From positions 1 to 22,464 of the IMG/VR virus record IMGVR_UViG_3300015371_000200: a DNA stretch of 22,464 nt. One strand, 5' to 3'. Shown here in pieces: positions 1-6,739 of this stretch; position 1 is the first letter of the stretch; each line of letters begins with the position of its first letter. Source of the DNA: a virus. The notes beneath the pieces were generated by a model. The model saw only the letters and a program-made list of their open reading frames with translations, searched no databases and was not told where the DNA came from. Made by a program: the position numbers and the translations under genes.

Positions 1-271
1 CCTTCCACGAGCAGCCGTTGACGATGTCGCCCTTGCCGAACCCCAGGTAGAGGCCGTTCCACAGGCACCACGAGCCGAAGCCTGAGCAGTCGGCGTAGTG
101 GGGGTACTGGCCCTTGCGGGCGTTGAGCCTCGAGCGGATGCCCTCCCAGCGCCGGCCGCCCTGCGTGTAGTGGACGGCGCCCTTGTGGGTGTAGGCCAGC
201 CACGCCGCGCCGACAACGCGGTCGCGGCAGCGGATACGCTGAGTCTTGTTCAGGCCGGAGTAGCTGCTCAT
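1..271 (-). CDS. NlpC/P60-like peptidase, partial (3' end missing)
   Basis: The first 90 codons are visible; the gene continues beyond position 1. It starts at ATG 271 in an ATGA overlap. The product begins SSYSGLNKTQRIRCRDRVVG, has a helix with AAWLAYTHKGAVHYTQGGRRWEGI, and reaches the catalytic-Cys motif HYADCSGFGSWCLWNGLYLGFG. DCSGF followed by a hydrophobic helix is the NlpC/P60 signature, and the preceding RWEGI region is like actinophage lysins. The His and third polar residue would be further along, outside the window. It probably cleaves peptidoglycan crosslinks as an endolysin partner of the M15 enzyme. The signature is clear; the full domain plan cannot be seen. Confidence 0.8.
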   Translation of the reverse strand, partial: MSSYSGLNKTQRIRCRDRVVGAAWLAYTHKGAVHYTQGGRRWEGIRSRLNARKGQYPHYADCSGFGSWCLWNGLYLGFGKGDIVNGCSWK

Positions 272-429
272 TGCGGGACGGGCTCCTCGTAGGTGCCGGA
301 GTCGCCCTCGTCCTCCCCCTCGTAGACGTCGGGCTCCGCGGGGTCGTCCTCGTCCTCCGCGTCAGCGCGGTCCGCCTCGAGCTCGCCTGGCTCGAGGTCG
401 TCGTCTGCCGGCTGCTCCTGCTCGCTCAC
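268..429 (-). CDS. hyperacidic 53-aa protein
   Basis: This GTG-started frame (429) is a GTGA overlap with the preceding acidic gene and ends in an ATGA overlap with the NlpC/P60-like gene. Its 53 residues contain 24 acidic residues and one Arg (SEQEQPADDDLEPGELEADR... then GEDEGDSGTYEEPVPQ). It shares only bulk acidity with its neighbour, not a clear alignment. Coupling at both ends argues it is translated. The function is unknown; proximity to two wall hydrolases suggests a role in lysis or enzyme restraint, which is inference. Confidence 0.6.
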   Translation of the reverse strand: MSEQEQPADDDLEPGELEADRADAEDEDDPAEPDVYEGEDEGDSGTYEEPVPQ

Positions 430-602
430 GGCGTCTCCTCTCCGTCGTCCTCCTCGCCCGTCAGGTCATCGTCGGCCAGCGGGGCCTCCTCGTCGTCGGT
501 GTCGTCGTCGAAGGCGGCGTCCGGCTCGTCGGCCAGGTCGTCGTTGTCGGCGTCCGGGGGCGGGTGCTCCTCCTCCGGCGGCAGGTTCGGGTCTTCGGTC
601 AT
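426..602 (-). CDS. hyperacidic 58-aa protein
   Basis: The product MTEDPNLPPEEEHPPPDADN... contains 28 Asp/Glu in 58 residues and no Lys or Arg. It has proline-rich flanks and clusters such as DDDTDDEE and GEEDDGEE. It starts at ATG 602 in a TGATG overlap with the peptidase stop and ends in GTGA with the next acidic gene. It is too polar for a holin and has no membrane segment. Acidic disordered proteins can neutralise basic partners (such as the basic peptidase tail) or mimic DNA; neither is shown. A longer in-frame extension up to 923 is rejected because it runs through the peptidase gene. Confidence 0.65.
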   Translation of the reverse strand: MTEDPNLPPEEEHPPPDADNDDLADEPDAAFDDDTDDEEAPLADDDLTGEEDDGEETP

Positions 603-1288
603 CACGTCTCCCCCAACAGGGTCTTGATGTAGTCGGCGCGCTGCTTGCGGTTGTTCTTGCCCCACCCGTCCTTCTGGGCCGCCTCGCGGATCTCCCGCAA
701 CTGGGAGCGCAGGCGCGCCTTCGCCCTCGAGGCCCGCCTCAGATGCGAGTCGTCGACCTTCGCCCAGCCGCCGTTGCGCTTCGCGACCCGCCGCTCCTTC
801 ACCAGCGTGTCGCGCGCGGCCTTCTCGCTGTCGGAGAGGTAGCGCCGCGGGTGCGGCTTCGGCTTCGCCTTCGGGCTCTCCCCGCGGTGGCGGTCGCGGT
901 CGGGGTTGTAGGTCGTATGCCACGCCTCGCTGGGCGCGTCCGTCCAGGGCCCGCCGCCCCGGATGCCCCAGCCGTACTCGCTGCCGTACTTGCGGACGGC
1001 GGCCTGCATCGCCGGCGTCGGCAGGTCGACGGCGATGCCCCAGCCGTGGTTGCTCGTCCCAGGGACGGCGGCGAGAGCTCCGCGCCCGGAGCGGTAGAGG
1101 TTCCAGAAGTAGTTCTGGTCGGCGATGGGCCGGTAGGCGGTGCGCCTCGAGGTCGGGCAGATCCAGACGCCCGTCTCCTTCCCGATGCGCTGGCGCATCC
1201 TCAGCCAGGAGGCCGCGGCGTCCTTGCGGAGCCGGCCGCCAGGGATGTCGGCCAGGTCAGAAGCGGGGAGCCTGCCGTTGGCGGCCAT
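602..1288 (-). CDS. VanY/M15-type peptidase (endolysin component)
   Basis: This 228-aa protein contains the M15 zinc peptidase signature SNHGWGIAVD (residues 79-88; ligands His81 and Asp88) and the second ligand motif SEAWHTTY (Glu121, His124). These enzymes cut stem peptides or crosslinks of peptidoglycan (D-Ala-D-Ala carboxypeptidase or L-Ala-D-Glu endopeptidase). An N-terminal segment (RLPASDLADIPGGRLRKDAAASWLRM) precedes it. The last 90 residues are very basic (PKAKPKPHPRR, KERRVAKRNGG, RASRAKARLRSQLREIREAAQ) and may bind the wall or teichoic acids. No signal peptide is seen, so release would need a holin not in this window. Start ATG 1288 overlaps as TGATG. It is most likely the lysis enzyme, although a virion role is possible. 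Confidence 0.9.
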   Translation of the reverse strand: MAANGRLPASDLADIPGGRLRKDAAASWLRMRQRIGKETGVWICPTSRRTAYRPIADQNYFWNLYRSGRGALAAVPGTSNHGWGIAVDLPTPAMQAAVRKYGSEYGWGIRGGGPWTDAPSEAWHTTYNPDRDRHRGESPKAKPKPHPRRYLSDSEKAARDTLVKERRVAKRNGGWAKVDDSHLRRASRAKARLRSQLREIREAAQKDGWGKNNRKQRADYIKTLLGET

Positions 1289-1683
1289 CAGGGAGTCGGC
1301 TCCTGCGCGAGGAGCGCCTCGAGTTGGCTGACCAGCGTCGTGCGGTCCTGGCCGACGCGCTCCGCATCGAGAGCGGCCTGAGCGCGGACCCGGTCGTCGC
1401 CGACCCAGTCCATGACCTCTTGCACGGTGCCTTCGGGCGGCGCCCCCGCCGACTGCTCAGGCGGCGGCTCCGCGAGCTCCGACGGGGCGGGCGGCGCTAC
1501 CGGCGGCGCCGGCGGCTCCTCCCCCTTGATCGCGCCGCCCTCAACGACGCCGCTGGCGACCTGCTCCGTGATGCTGGCGCTGATCGACGCGCCCTCCGGG
1601 AAGGCGGTCTTGTCGACGAAGGCCTGGACCTCCTCCCGGGAGCCGGCGGTGTAGTTGATGCTGATGAAGGCCTGGACGGGCAT
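1288..1683 (-). CDS. hypothetical 131-aa protein, proline-rich linker
   Basis: The N-terminal 45 residues form a small beta-alpha-beta pattern (MPVQAFISINYTAGSREEVQAFVDKTAFPEGASISASITEQVAS). The middle is a proline/glutamate-rich linker (EEPPAPPVAPPAPSELAEPPPEQ). The C-terminal part (VQEVMDWVGDDRVRAQAALDAERVGQDRTTLVSQLEALL) is a helical motif that resembles small proteins in actinophages and reminds me of helix-turn-helix-like hairpins, without a named function. The stop and the next start overlap as TGATG. ATG 1683 has AGGAG about nine bases upstream. It stands between the fibre and the peptidase, so a structural or lysis-related role is possible. I do not recognise it. Confidence 0.65.
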   Translation of the reverse strand: MPVQAFISINYTAGSREEVQAFVDKTAFPEGASISASITEQVASGVVEGGAIKGEEPPAPPVAPPAPSELAEPPPEQSAGAPPEGTVQEVMDWVGDDRVRAQAALDAERVGQDRTTLVSQLEALLAQEPTP

Positions 1684-1686
1684 TGC

Positions 1687-2364
1687 TCACGCTCCTGCGT
1701 AGACGTAGGCGGGAAGGGCGATGGAGGGCTGCATGTTCTCGTGGGCCATCCCACCGCCGCTGGCGGCAGTGGTGTGGGCGTGGGCGACGTTCGACTGCAT
1801 ACCGCCGGTCTGCGCGGAGGCGGGGCCGTCCGCGGCCCAGTAGGGCTGAGCTCCGGCGTCGCCCCCATCGCCGACCCCGTAGTTCGTGTAGAGGAAGCCT
1901 CCGGCCTGGTATGGCCCGTGGGTGTGGTCGATGTTCGTGACGCCCGTGTTGCCGTGGCCGTGGCTGGCGTTCTGCCTGGGGTCGGTGAGCAGGACCGCTT
2001 CGACGCCCCACTGCGTGCCGATGGCACGCAAGGTCAGCCCCGGCCCCTGGCCCGCGCCGACCGCGACGCGACCGCGGAGGTCGGGGATGTTGAACGTCGT
2101 CGAGCCGTCGCCCGACCCGTGCGTGACGCCGTAGGCGGCGAACAGCGCCGCGTAGGCGGTGCGATCCAGGGCGCGACCGTCCGCGAGCAGGAAGCCGAAC
2201 GGGACGGCCAGGATCGGGAGCCAGCGGATCTCGCCGACGATGTACGTGGCCCCGGCGTCGAGCCTGTCCGCGAGCGCCTTCTGGTCGCGCGGGACGTCGA
2301 CGTCGTCATCGGGCGTCGGGTACGGAAGGGCGAGGCGAGGGGTGCGGCCAGATGGGGCGGCCAT
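1687..2364 (-). CDS. tail collar-domain fibre protein
   Basis: This 225-aa protein has a phage tail-collar domain after a short attachment region (PRDQKALADRLDAGATYIVG). Residues about 45-110 show the collar pattern IRWLPILAVPFGFLLADGRALDRTAYAALFAAYG, then GDGSTTFNIPDLRGRVAVGAG. The rest is glycine- and histidine-rich with HxH pairs (SHGHGNTG, DHTHGPY, VAHAHTT) and ends ENMQPSIALPAYVYAGA. These are features of short fibres such as those with metal-binding tips. ATG 2364 is supported by a strong Shine-Dalgarno. It complements the larger collagen-collar fibre and may bind a second receptor. Confidence 0.87.
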   Translation of the reverse strand: MAAPSGRTPRLALPYPTPDDDVDVPRDQKALADRLDAGATYIVGEIRWLPILAVPFGFLLADGRALDRTAYAALFAAYGVTHGSGDGSTTFNIPDLRGRVAVGAGQGPGLTLRAIGTQWGVEAVLLTDPRQNASHGHGNTGVTNIDHTHGPYQAGGFLYTNYGVGDGGDAGAQPYWAADGPASAQTGGMQSNVAHAHTTAASGGGMAHENMQPSIALPAYVYAGA

Positions 2365-2373
2365 TGACTCGAG

Positions 2374-2381
2374 CTCCTCCT
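2374..2381 (-). promoter_or_regulatory. ribosome binding site of the collar fibre gene
   Basis: AGGAGGAG on the minus strand begins in the TAG stop of the preceding gene and lies nine bases before ATG 2364. A CTCGAG palindrome separates it from the start codon. Confidence 0.7.
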
Positions 2382-3015
2382 ATGGCTTCGGGCCCTCAGA
2401 GAGGACGCGGTAGGTGGCGTAGCGGGCGGGCAGGGCGGAGTAGAGGCCCTCGTCGATGGTCATCTGCTGGTAGTCCCAGCCGGGGACCTGGCGGACGGTC
2501 AGGGTGATGCCGACAGGCTTCGCGGCGGTCAGGGCGGCGAGGAGCAGCGCGGGGTCGGGCGTCTCCCCCGTCAGCGTGACGACCTCGAGCGTGTAGGCGG
2601 GGTCCGTCCCGGAGGCGTCGCGCTCGCGGAAGTACATCGTCTTGGTGCCCGTCAGGTAGAGGCTGGCGATGGCGCGCATCCGGCCGGTCGTCCCGCTCTC
2701 CCAGTTCGGGGCGTCGCGCATCAGGTCGCGGGACTGCTCCTCGCTCAGCCCCGGCCCCAGCGCGAGCCCGACGATCTGGGCCGCCCAGGGGAGCGCCCAG
2801 GCCGGCGCGTTGTACGTCATCAGCACGCCGACGGGGTAGTGCGGCTCGTCGGGGTCGAAGCCCTCCTCGAGCTCGACCCCTGCGTTGAGCAGCGCCTCGC
2901 AGAGGATGGAGTAGGCCCAGCCGCGGAGCTCCTCGCCCTCGCCCAGCGGGAGCGCGCGCTCGCGCAGGCGGCCGGCCAGCTTCGTGAGCTCGAACGGGGG
3001 GTCGGGCGGCGGCAT
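2380..3015 (-). CDS. tail protein I-like baseplate protein
   Basis: This 211-aa protein follows J directly (TGATG overlap at 3015), the place of P2 gpI that connects wedge and fibre. Matching features are the N-terminal helical region (FELTKLAGRLRERALPLGEGEELRGWAYSILCEALLNAG), LEEGFDPDEPHYPVGVLMTYNAPAWALPWAAQIVGLALGPGL, then MRAIASLYLTGTKTMYFRERD and PVGITLTVRQVPGWDYQQM, ending LPARYATYRVLSEGPKP. The longer upstream frame is rejected because it runs through J. The PAWALPWAAQIVGL strand-helix motif is like the family; confidence is moderate to high from order plus motif. Confidence 0.75.
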   Translation of the reverse strand: MPPPDPPFELTKLAGRLRERALPLGEGEELRGWAYSILCEALLNAGVELEEGFDPDEPHYPVGVLMTYNAPAWALPWAAQIVGLALGPGLSEEQSRDLMRDAPNWESGTTGRMRAIASLYLTGTKTMYFRERDASGTDPAYTLEVVTLTGETPDPALLLAALTAAKPVGITLTVRQVPGWDYQQMTIDEGLYSALPARYATYRVLSEGPKP

Positions 3016-4253
3016 CAGGGGGCCACCCCTGCGAAGTCGATGGCGCCGGCGAGCGGGAGCGGGGCGTCGCCGGTGAGGGGAACGTCGGCTGTCCCGAACG
3101 AGCCACCGGCCTTGCGGATCTGGATGTCCGAGACGTAGTGGACGCCCAGGCCGCGGTTCGCCCAGTCGACCGCCTCGTAGAGGCGCGCCACGGTGTTCTG
3201 CGCCCACGTAGGCTCCCGCGCCTGCGGGTCCTGGCCCCAGGAGGCGGGGTCGAGCCACTGGCGGACGCTGTCCTCCGCGGCGGCGGCGACGGTCGCGGGG
3301 TCGTGGCCGGGGTAGGCCACGACCGTGCCCTGGACGTCGATGGTCGTGTACTCAGGGGCCATCGCGTAGGAGAGCGTGTTGACCTCGCGCGCCTCGACCA
3401 TCGCCTCGTAGACGCGCTGCAGGAGCGAGGGGTCAGGCGGCGCCCCGCCCTCCGCCGTCACGGCCAGCGTCGTCGCCCGCGGGACGTTCGTCTGCGCCGC
3501 CGGCGTGGCCGCCCCGGAGTCGCCGACGGCCGTCGGGGGGTTGGCCGTGAACTTGCCGCTCGCCGGCACGTAGAGGTCCAAGACGAGGACGCGGCCGACG
3601 CCCGGGACCTGGCGGCCGACGATGCCGAAGTCGCGGGCCGTGATCGCCCTGGGGGCCATGATGACGAGGAGGTCTGAGAGCCGGTCGAGGTAGGCGTCCT
3701 GGTCCTCCTCCTCCACGCCGCCCTGCGCCGGCGCGAGCTCGACGGCATCGACGCCCGCGAGCTCCGTGACGAGGTTGGCCGTGCCGGAGCCAGAGTCCCC
3801 GAACGCGCCGTTGGCGGCCTCGCCGGGCACCAGGGCCTCTACGGGGACGGCGAGGGCCTGGGCCGCGCCCGTGGAGGTCACCGGCTCGTCGCGGGTTGTG
3901 CCGAAGACGACGGCCTCGCCGGAGGGGCTCTCCGCCGTGATCTGCGTGCCCTGCGGGATGGTCATCGCGGGGGCGTCGGCGGAGACGGTGAACGTCGCCG
4001 TGGAGACGGCGGGGATGGCGGGGCGGATGGGGATGCCGAAGATCGTCTCGCCCATCTCCGCGAAGACCGCCGGCGGGACGAGGCTGACCTGGTCTACGAC
4101 CTCCGCGAGCATCTGGGCGACGCCCTCGATGAGGATGGTCTCGATGTTCCCGGGCCGCGGCTCCCAGCCGGGGATCTGCGTGCGGAGGTAGTTCTGGCCG
4201 ATGTTCGCCAGGCTGTCAAAGTCGCCGGTGAGCTCGAGCTCGAGGTACGGCAC
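3015..4253 (-). CDS. baseplate J-like protein
   Basis: This 412-aa baseplate wedge protein belongs to the Baseplate_J family. The N-terminus has FDSLANIGQNYLRTQIPGWEPRPGNIETILIEGVAQMLAEVVD, then FGIPIRPAIPAVSTATFTV and IPQGTQITAES, VEALVPGEAANGAFGDSGSG. The hallmark stretch GGVEEEDQDAYLDRLSDLLVIMAPRAITARDFGIVGRQVPGVGRVLVLD sits in the middle. A C-terminal part with ARLYEAVDWANRGLGVHYVSDI follows. Start GTG 4253 has GGGAGG about ten bases upstream. It joins gp25 and gpI in the wedge that opens to trigger contraction. The stop overlaps the next ATG as TGATG. Confidence 0.92.
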   Translation of the reverse strand: MPYLELELTGDFDSLANIGQNYLRTQIPGWEPRPGNIETILIEGVAQMLAEVVDQVSLVPPAVFAEMGETIFGIPIRPAIPAVSTATFTVSADAPAMTIPQGTQITAESPSGEAVVFGTTRDEPVTSTGAAQALAVPVEALVPGEAANGAFGDSGSGTANLVTELAGVDAVELAPAQGGVEEEDQDAYLDRLSDLLVIMAPRAITARDFGIVGRQVPGVGRVLVLDLYVPASGKFTANPPTAVGDSGAATPAAQTNVPRATTLAVTAEGGAPPDPSLLQRVYEAMVEAREVNTLSYAMAPEYTTIDVQGTVVAYPGHDPATVAAAAEDSVRQWLDPASWGQDPQAREPTWAQNTVARLYEAVDWANRGLGVHYVSDIQIRKAGGSFGTADVPLTGDAPLPLAGAIDFAGVAP

Positions 4254-4257
4254 GGGC

Positions 4258-4578
4258 CTAGCCTCCCAGAGTCGTGACGTGAATGGTCAAGCGGACGGCG
4301 CCGGGGTCGGTGAGGGAGACCTCCTCCTCGAGGGAGAGCTCCGCGCGCGGCTCCCAGGCGCGCACGTCGGCCTCGAGGTCGCCCGTTGCCAGCGGCAGCC
4401 CCCCGAACGTGGGGTCGTCGATGCCGAAGTCGGGGCGCTCCGCCCGGTAGCCCTTCGGGAACGCCACGATGGCCTCGACGCAACAGGCGACCTCGCTCGA
4501 GGAGTCCTGGTCGACGGTGGCGTACCGCGGGCCGGCGAGCTCGAGCGGCAGGGCGAGGTGCGGGAGCGTGTCAGCCAC
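4258..4578 (-). CDS. baseplate wedge protein, gp25/gpW-like
   Basis: This 106-aa protein is the short wedge component that starts sheath assembly in contractile systems. It carries the family pattern KGYRAERPDFGIDDPTFGGLP, followed by ADVRAWEPRAELSLEEEVSL and terminal strands VRLTIHVTTLGG. It lies just upstream of baseplate J, the normal order for gpW-J-I. GTG start 4578 has GAGAGGA about nine bases upstream, partly inside the previous stop region. The gap to J is four bases. Confidence 0.87.
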   Translation of the reverse strand: MADTLPHLALPLELAGPRYATVDQDSSSEVACCVEAIVAFPKGYRAERPDFGIDDPTFGGLPLATGDLEADVRAWEPRAELSLEEEVSLTDPGAVRLTIHVTTLGG

Positions 4579-4590
4579 GGCTCGATCCTC

Positions 4591-5478
4591 TCATCGCGGT
4601 CTGATCCCGTCGTGACCGAGCCACATATGCTCAGGCGCCCGGTAGACGTTCCAGGTGCCGGTGACGGCGTAAAGCTGCATCGTCAGCGTGTACGTGGTGC
4701 CCTTGTTGAGCTTGAAGCTCCTGGCCCCGCCGGCTACCTGCATCCAGTCGCACGCACCGCTGTGATGCATGATGCTGCCGTTCGACCAGTTGATCCCGTC
4801 GGCGTCGACCGGGTCGATCTTGATGCGGCACTCAAGTCGGCACCAGGTGGCATCGAGCACCCTGGCGAGCACGTTCATCTTGCACAGCCACCAACAGTCG
4901 ATGGGCGGCGTGATGACATGGCTGACGACGCTGCCGTCGGTGTGCGTGGCCGTCCAGCCACCGCCCGGAACGTTGGCCGAGGGTCCGCTACTACCGTAGT
5001 ACTTGACGGCGGGCGGGATCGAGAGGACCTGCTCGAGCAGGAAGCTTGTCGTCAGGCCCGCTGAGGGCGGGTAGGCGGCGACGGTGTCGGTGTCGAACTC
5101 GACGTTGGCAAGATGCAGCGTCGTGCCGTTGCGGCTGCCCTGAACGGTGCCGTCCGTGTTGACGTAGACGAAGTTCCCGGCGGCACCGCCGTCACCCAGG
5201 ACTGGGATATAGCTCCCGCCCGGCGGGCGGTAGCCGACCGGCAGCGTGAACATGGTGGTGCCGCTGGCCCCGCCCTGGGCCGTCCCGCGCAGCATCACCT
5301 TGCCGTCCGGCGACTTGCGGAAGCCGACCGGGCTGTAGACGCCACCGAAGCTCGACCACGAGTTGACGAAGGCGGGCTCGCCAGCCGCACCGACAACGTG
5401 CCACGGGTCCATGACGACGGCCGGCGGGCCGTCCGCGCGCTTGAGAGCTCCGAGCGCGTTGAAGAACTCCCAGGCCAT
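4591..5478 (-). CDS. tail fibre paralogue B
   Basis: This 295-aa protein (ATG 5478, TGATG overlap) has the same N-terminal domain as paralogue A: FFNALGALKRADGPP, then DPWHVVGAAGEPAFVNSW, GFRKSPDGKVMLRGTAQGG, FTLPVGYRPPG, VNTDGTVQ and VEFDTDTV. From about residue 140 it differs completely: the linker module is lost and a different beta-rich tip with many Trp and Cys follows (PPIDCWWLCKMNVLARVLDATWCRLECRIKI; SGACDWMQVAGGARSFKL; TYTLTMQLYAVTGTWNVY). Two tandem genes with a shared base and unrelated tips look like a duplication followed by tip swapping. Codon use is less dense in CTCGAG than the head genes. The start is fixed by the overlap. Confidence 0.75.
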   Translation of the reverse strand: MAWEFFNALGALKRADGPPAVVMDPWHVVGAAGEPAFVNSWSSFGGVYSPVGFRKSPDGKVMLRGTAQGGASGTTMFTLPVGYRPPGGSYIPVLGDGGAAGNFVYVNTDGTVQGSRNGTTLHLANVEFDTDTVAAYPPSAGLTTSFLLEQVLSIPPAVKYYGSSGPSANVPGGGWTATHTDGSVVSHVITPPIDCWWLCKMNVLARVLDATWCRLECRIKIDPVDADGINWSNGSIMHHSGACDWMQVAGGARSFKLNKGTTYTLTMQLYAVTGTWNVYRAPEHMWLGHDGIRPR

Positions 5479-6422
5479 CAGCCCACCCTCACCGGCATGA
5501 CGGCCAATTCGCAGCGAAGGATGCCGCCGGTCCCGCCACTGACGCGGTACTGGTGTTTGATCACGGTCGCCGCCGCGATGCCGGTCTTGCGCTGATTGCG
5601 CGACGGATAGTCCTGAGCAGCAGTCGTGATGATGCCGTCGTCGTCGACGGCGGCGGCAGCCCCGACCTTGACCGCCGCCACAATGAACTGACTGCCCGGC
5701 GCCTGCAACTGCGCCGCCTGATAGATGTCGTAGTCGCCCGCTAGCGGAACCGTTATCGAGGGAGGCGTTATGCCCGGCGGATCGGCAAACGTCGCGCTCG
5801 TGATGTTGGCGCCCGCATTGTTCACGGCATACAGCCGCTGGCCACCGACGAGCTCCCACTTGTAGGGCGAGCTCGAGCCGGCGCGGTAGCGCAGGCGCCA
5901 GATGACGCCGTTGGCCGCGTCCGCGAGGAAGTAGCACTCCTGGCCGTCGACCGGGGGCGGGCTCGAGGGCAGGGCGGTGACCAGCGGCGGAGCTCCGGCG
6001 GCCGGAGCGCCCGGCAGCGAGAGGACGCTCTCGGTGTCAAACTCGATGCCGTCGAGGGAGAGCCACGAGTTGGTCCCGCTCGCCAGGACTACCGTGCCGT
6101 CCGGTTTGACCCGCAGGTCGGTGGTGGAGTTCTGGTTGTTGCTGGGCGCGAACAGCATCTCCTTGGGCGGCCGGTAGCCGGCGGGCAGCGTGAAGATCGT
6201 GGCGTTGATCGTGCCGCTCTGGATCAGACCCTTGAGCGCCACGCGCCCAGTCGGGTCCTTGCGGAACCCGGCCGCCCCGTAGCCGGAGTAGTGGATCCAG
6301 GAGCTCTGGAAGGCGGGCTCGCCGGCCGCGCCGATCAGGTGCCAGGCGTCGAGGGCGATGACTGGGCCGGGGCCCACCACTTCCTTGAGCCGGCCGGAGG
6401 CGTCGTAGAACTGGAAGCCCAC
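5478..6422 (-). CDS. tail fibre paralogue A
   Basis: A 314-aa protein starts at GTG 6422 (TAGTG overlap). Residues 1-133 form an attachment-type domain: VGFQFYDASGRLKEVVGPG, then DAWHLIGAAGEPAFQSSW, GFRKDPTGRVALKGL, ATIFTLPAGYRPP, VKPDGTVVL and LDGIEFDTE. This domain is repeated in the next gene. Residues 144-200 are a linker module with LPSSPPPVDGQECYFLADAANG, then WRLRYRAGSSSPYKWELVGG, often seen in phage fibres. The C-terminal 115 residues form a beta-sandwich-like tip (PSITVPLAGDYDIYQAAQLQ, then FIVAAVKVG), probably receptor-binding. Function as a fibre is inferred from domain types and from position between hub and wedge. It ends in TGATG with paralogue B. Confidence 0.75.
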   Translation of the reverse strand: MGFQFYDASGRLKEVVGPGPVIALDAWHLIGAAGEPAFQSSWIHYSGYGAAGFRKDPTGRVALKGLIQSGTINATIFTLPAGYRPPKEMLFAPSNNQNSTTDLRVKPDGTVVLASGTNSWLSLDGIEFDTESVLSLPGAPAAGAPPLVTALPSSPPPVDGQECYFLADAANGVIWRLRYRAGSSSPYKWELVGGQRLYAVNNAGANITSATFADPPGITPPSITVPLAGDYDIYQAAQLQAPGSQFIVAAVKVGAAAAVDDDGIITTAAQDYPSRNQRKTGIAAATVIKHQYRVSGGTGGILRCELAVMPVRVG

Positions 6423-6739
6423 TAGCTGATCTCGAGCCCGTACATGGTCACGGTGATGGTGGCGGCGACGGAGGCGAGGCCGCTGAAGGTGTCGGCGGCC
6501 TCCCCGACGATCAGGCCGTCGAACTCGCCCCACTCGCCGGGCTGCAGCGTGACGGGCGGCAGGATGACGTTGACGTCCGCGACGCCGTCGTGCCAGAGCT
6601 TGATGCTGGCGGGGACGGTCCCGGTGTTGACGGCGCGGATCTGCTTGACCACCGTCTGCGTCGCGGCGGGGACGGTGTAGAGCGTGGCGGCGGCGACCCC
6701 GGGCTGAGCCTGCGCGAGCTTCTTGAAGGTGTCGGTCAC
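6422..6739 (-). CDS. small structural protein, hypothetical
   Basis: This is a 105-aa product from GTG 6739, which abuts the fibre stop. It is beta-rich: ATLYTVPAATQTVVKQIRAVNTGTVPASIKLWHDGVADVNVILPP, then VTLQPGEWGEFDGLIV, then SVAATITVTMYGLEIS. This pattern (a sandwich of about eight strands) is common in small phage proteins that sit next to fibre genes and probably decorate the baseplate or fibre. It ends in a TAGTG overlap with the next fibre gene. I recognise the type but not a specific family function. Confidence 0.65.
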   Translation of the reverse strand: MTDTFKKLAQAQPGVAAATLYTVPAATQTVVKQIRAVNTGTVPASIKLWHDGVADVNVILPPVTLQPGEWGEFDGLIVGEAADTFSGLASVAATITVTMYGLEIS

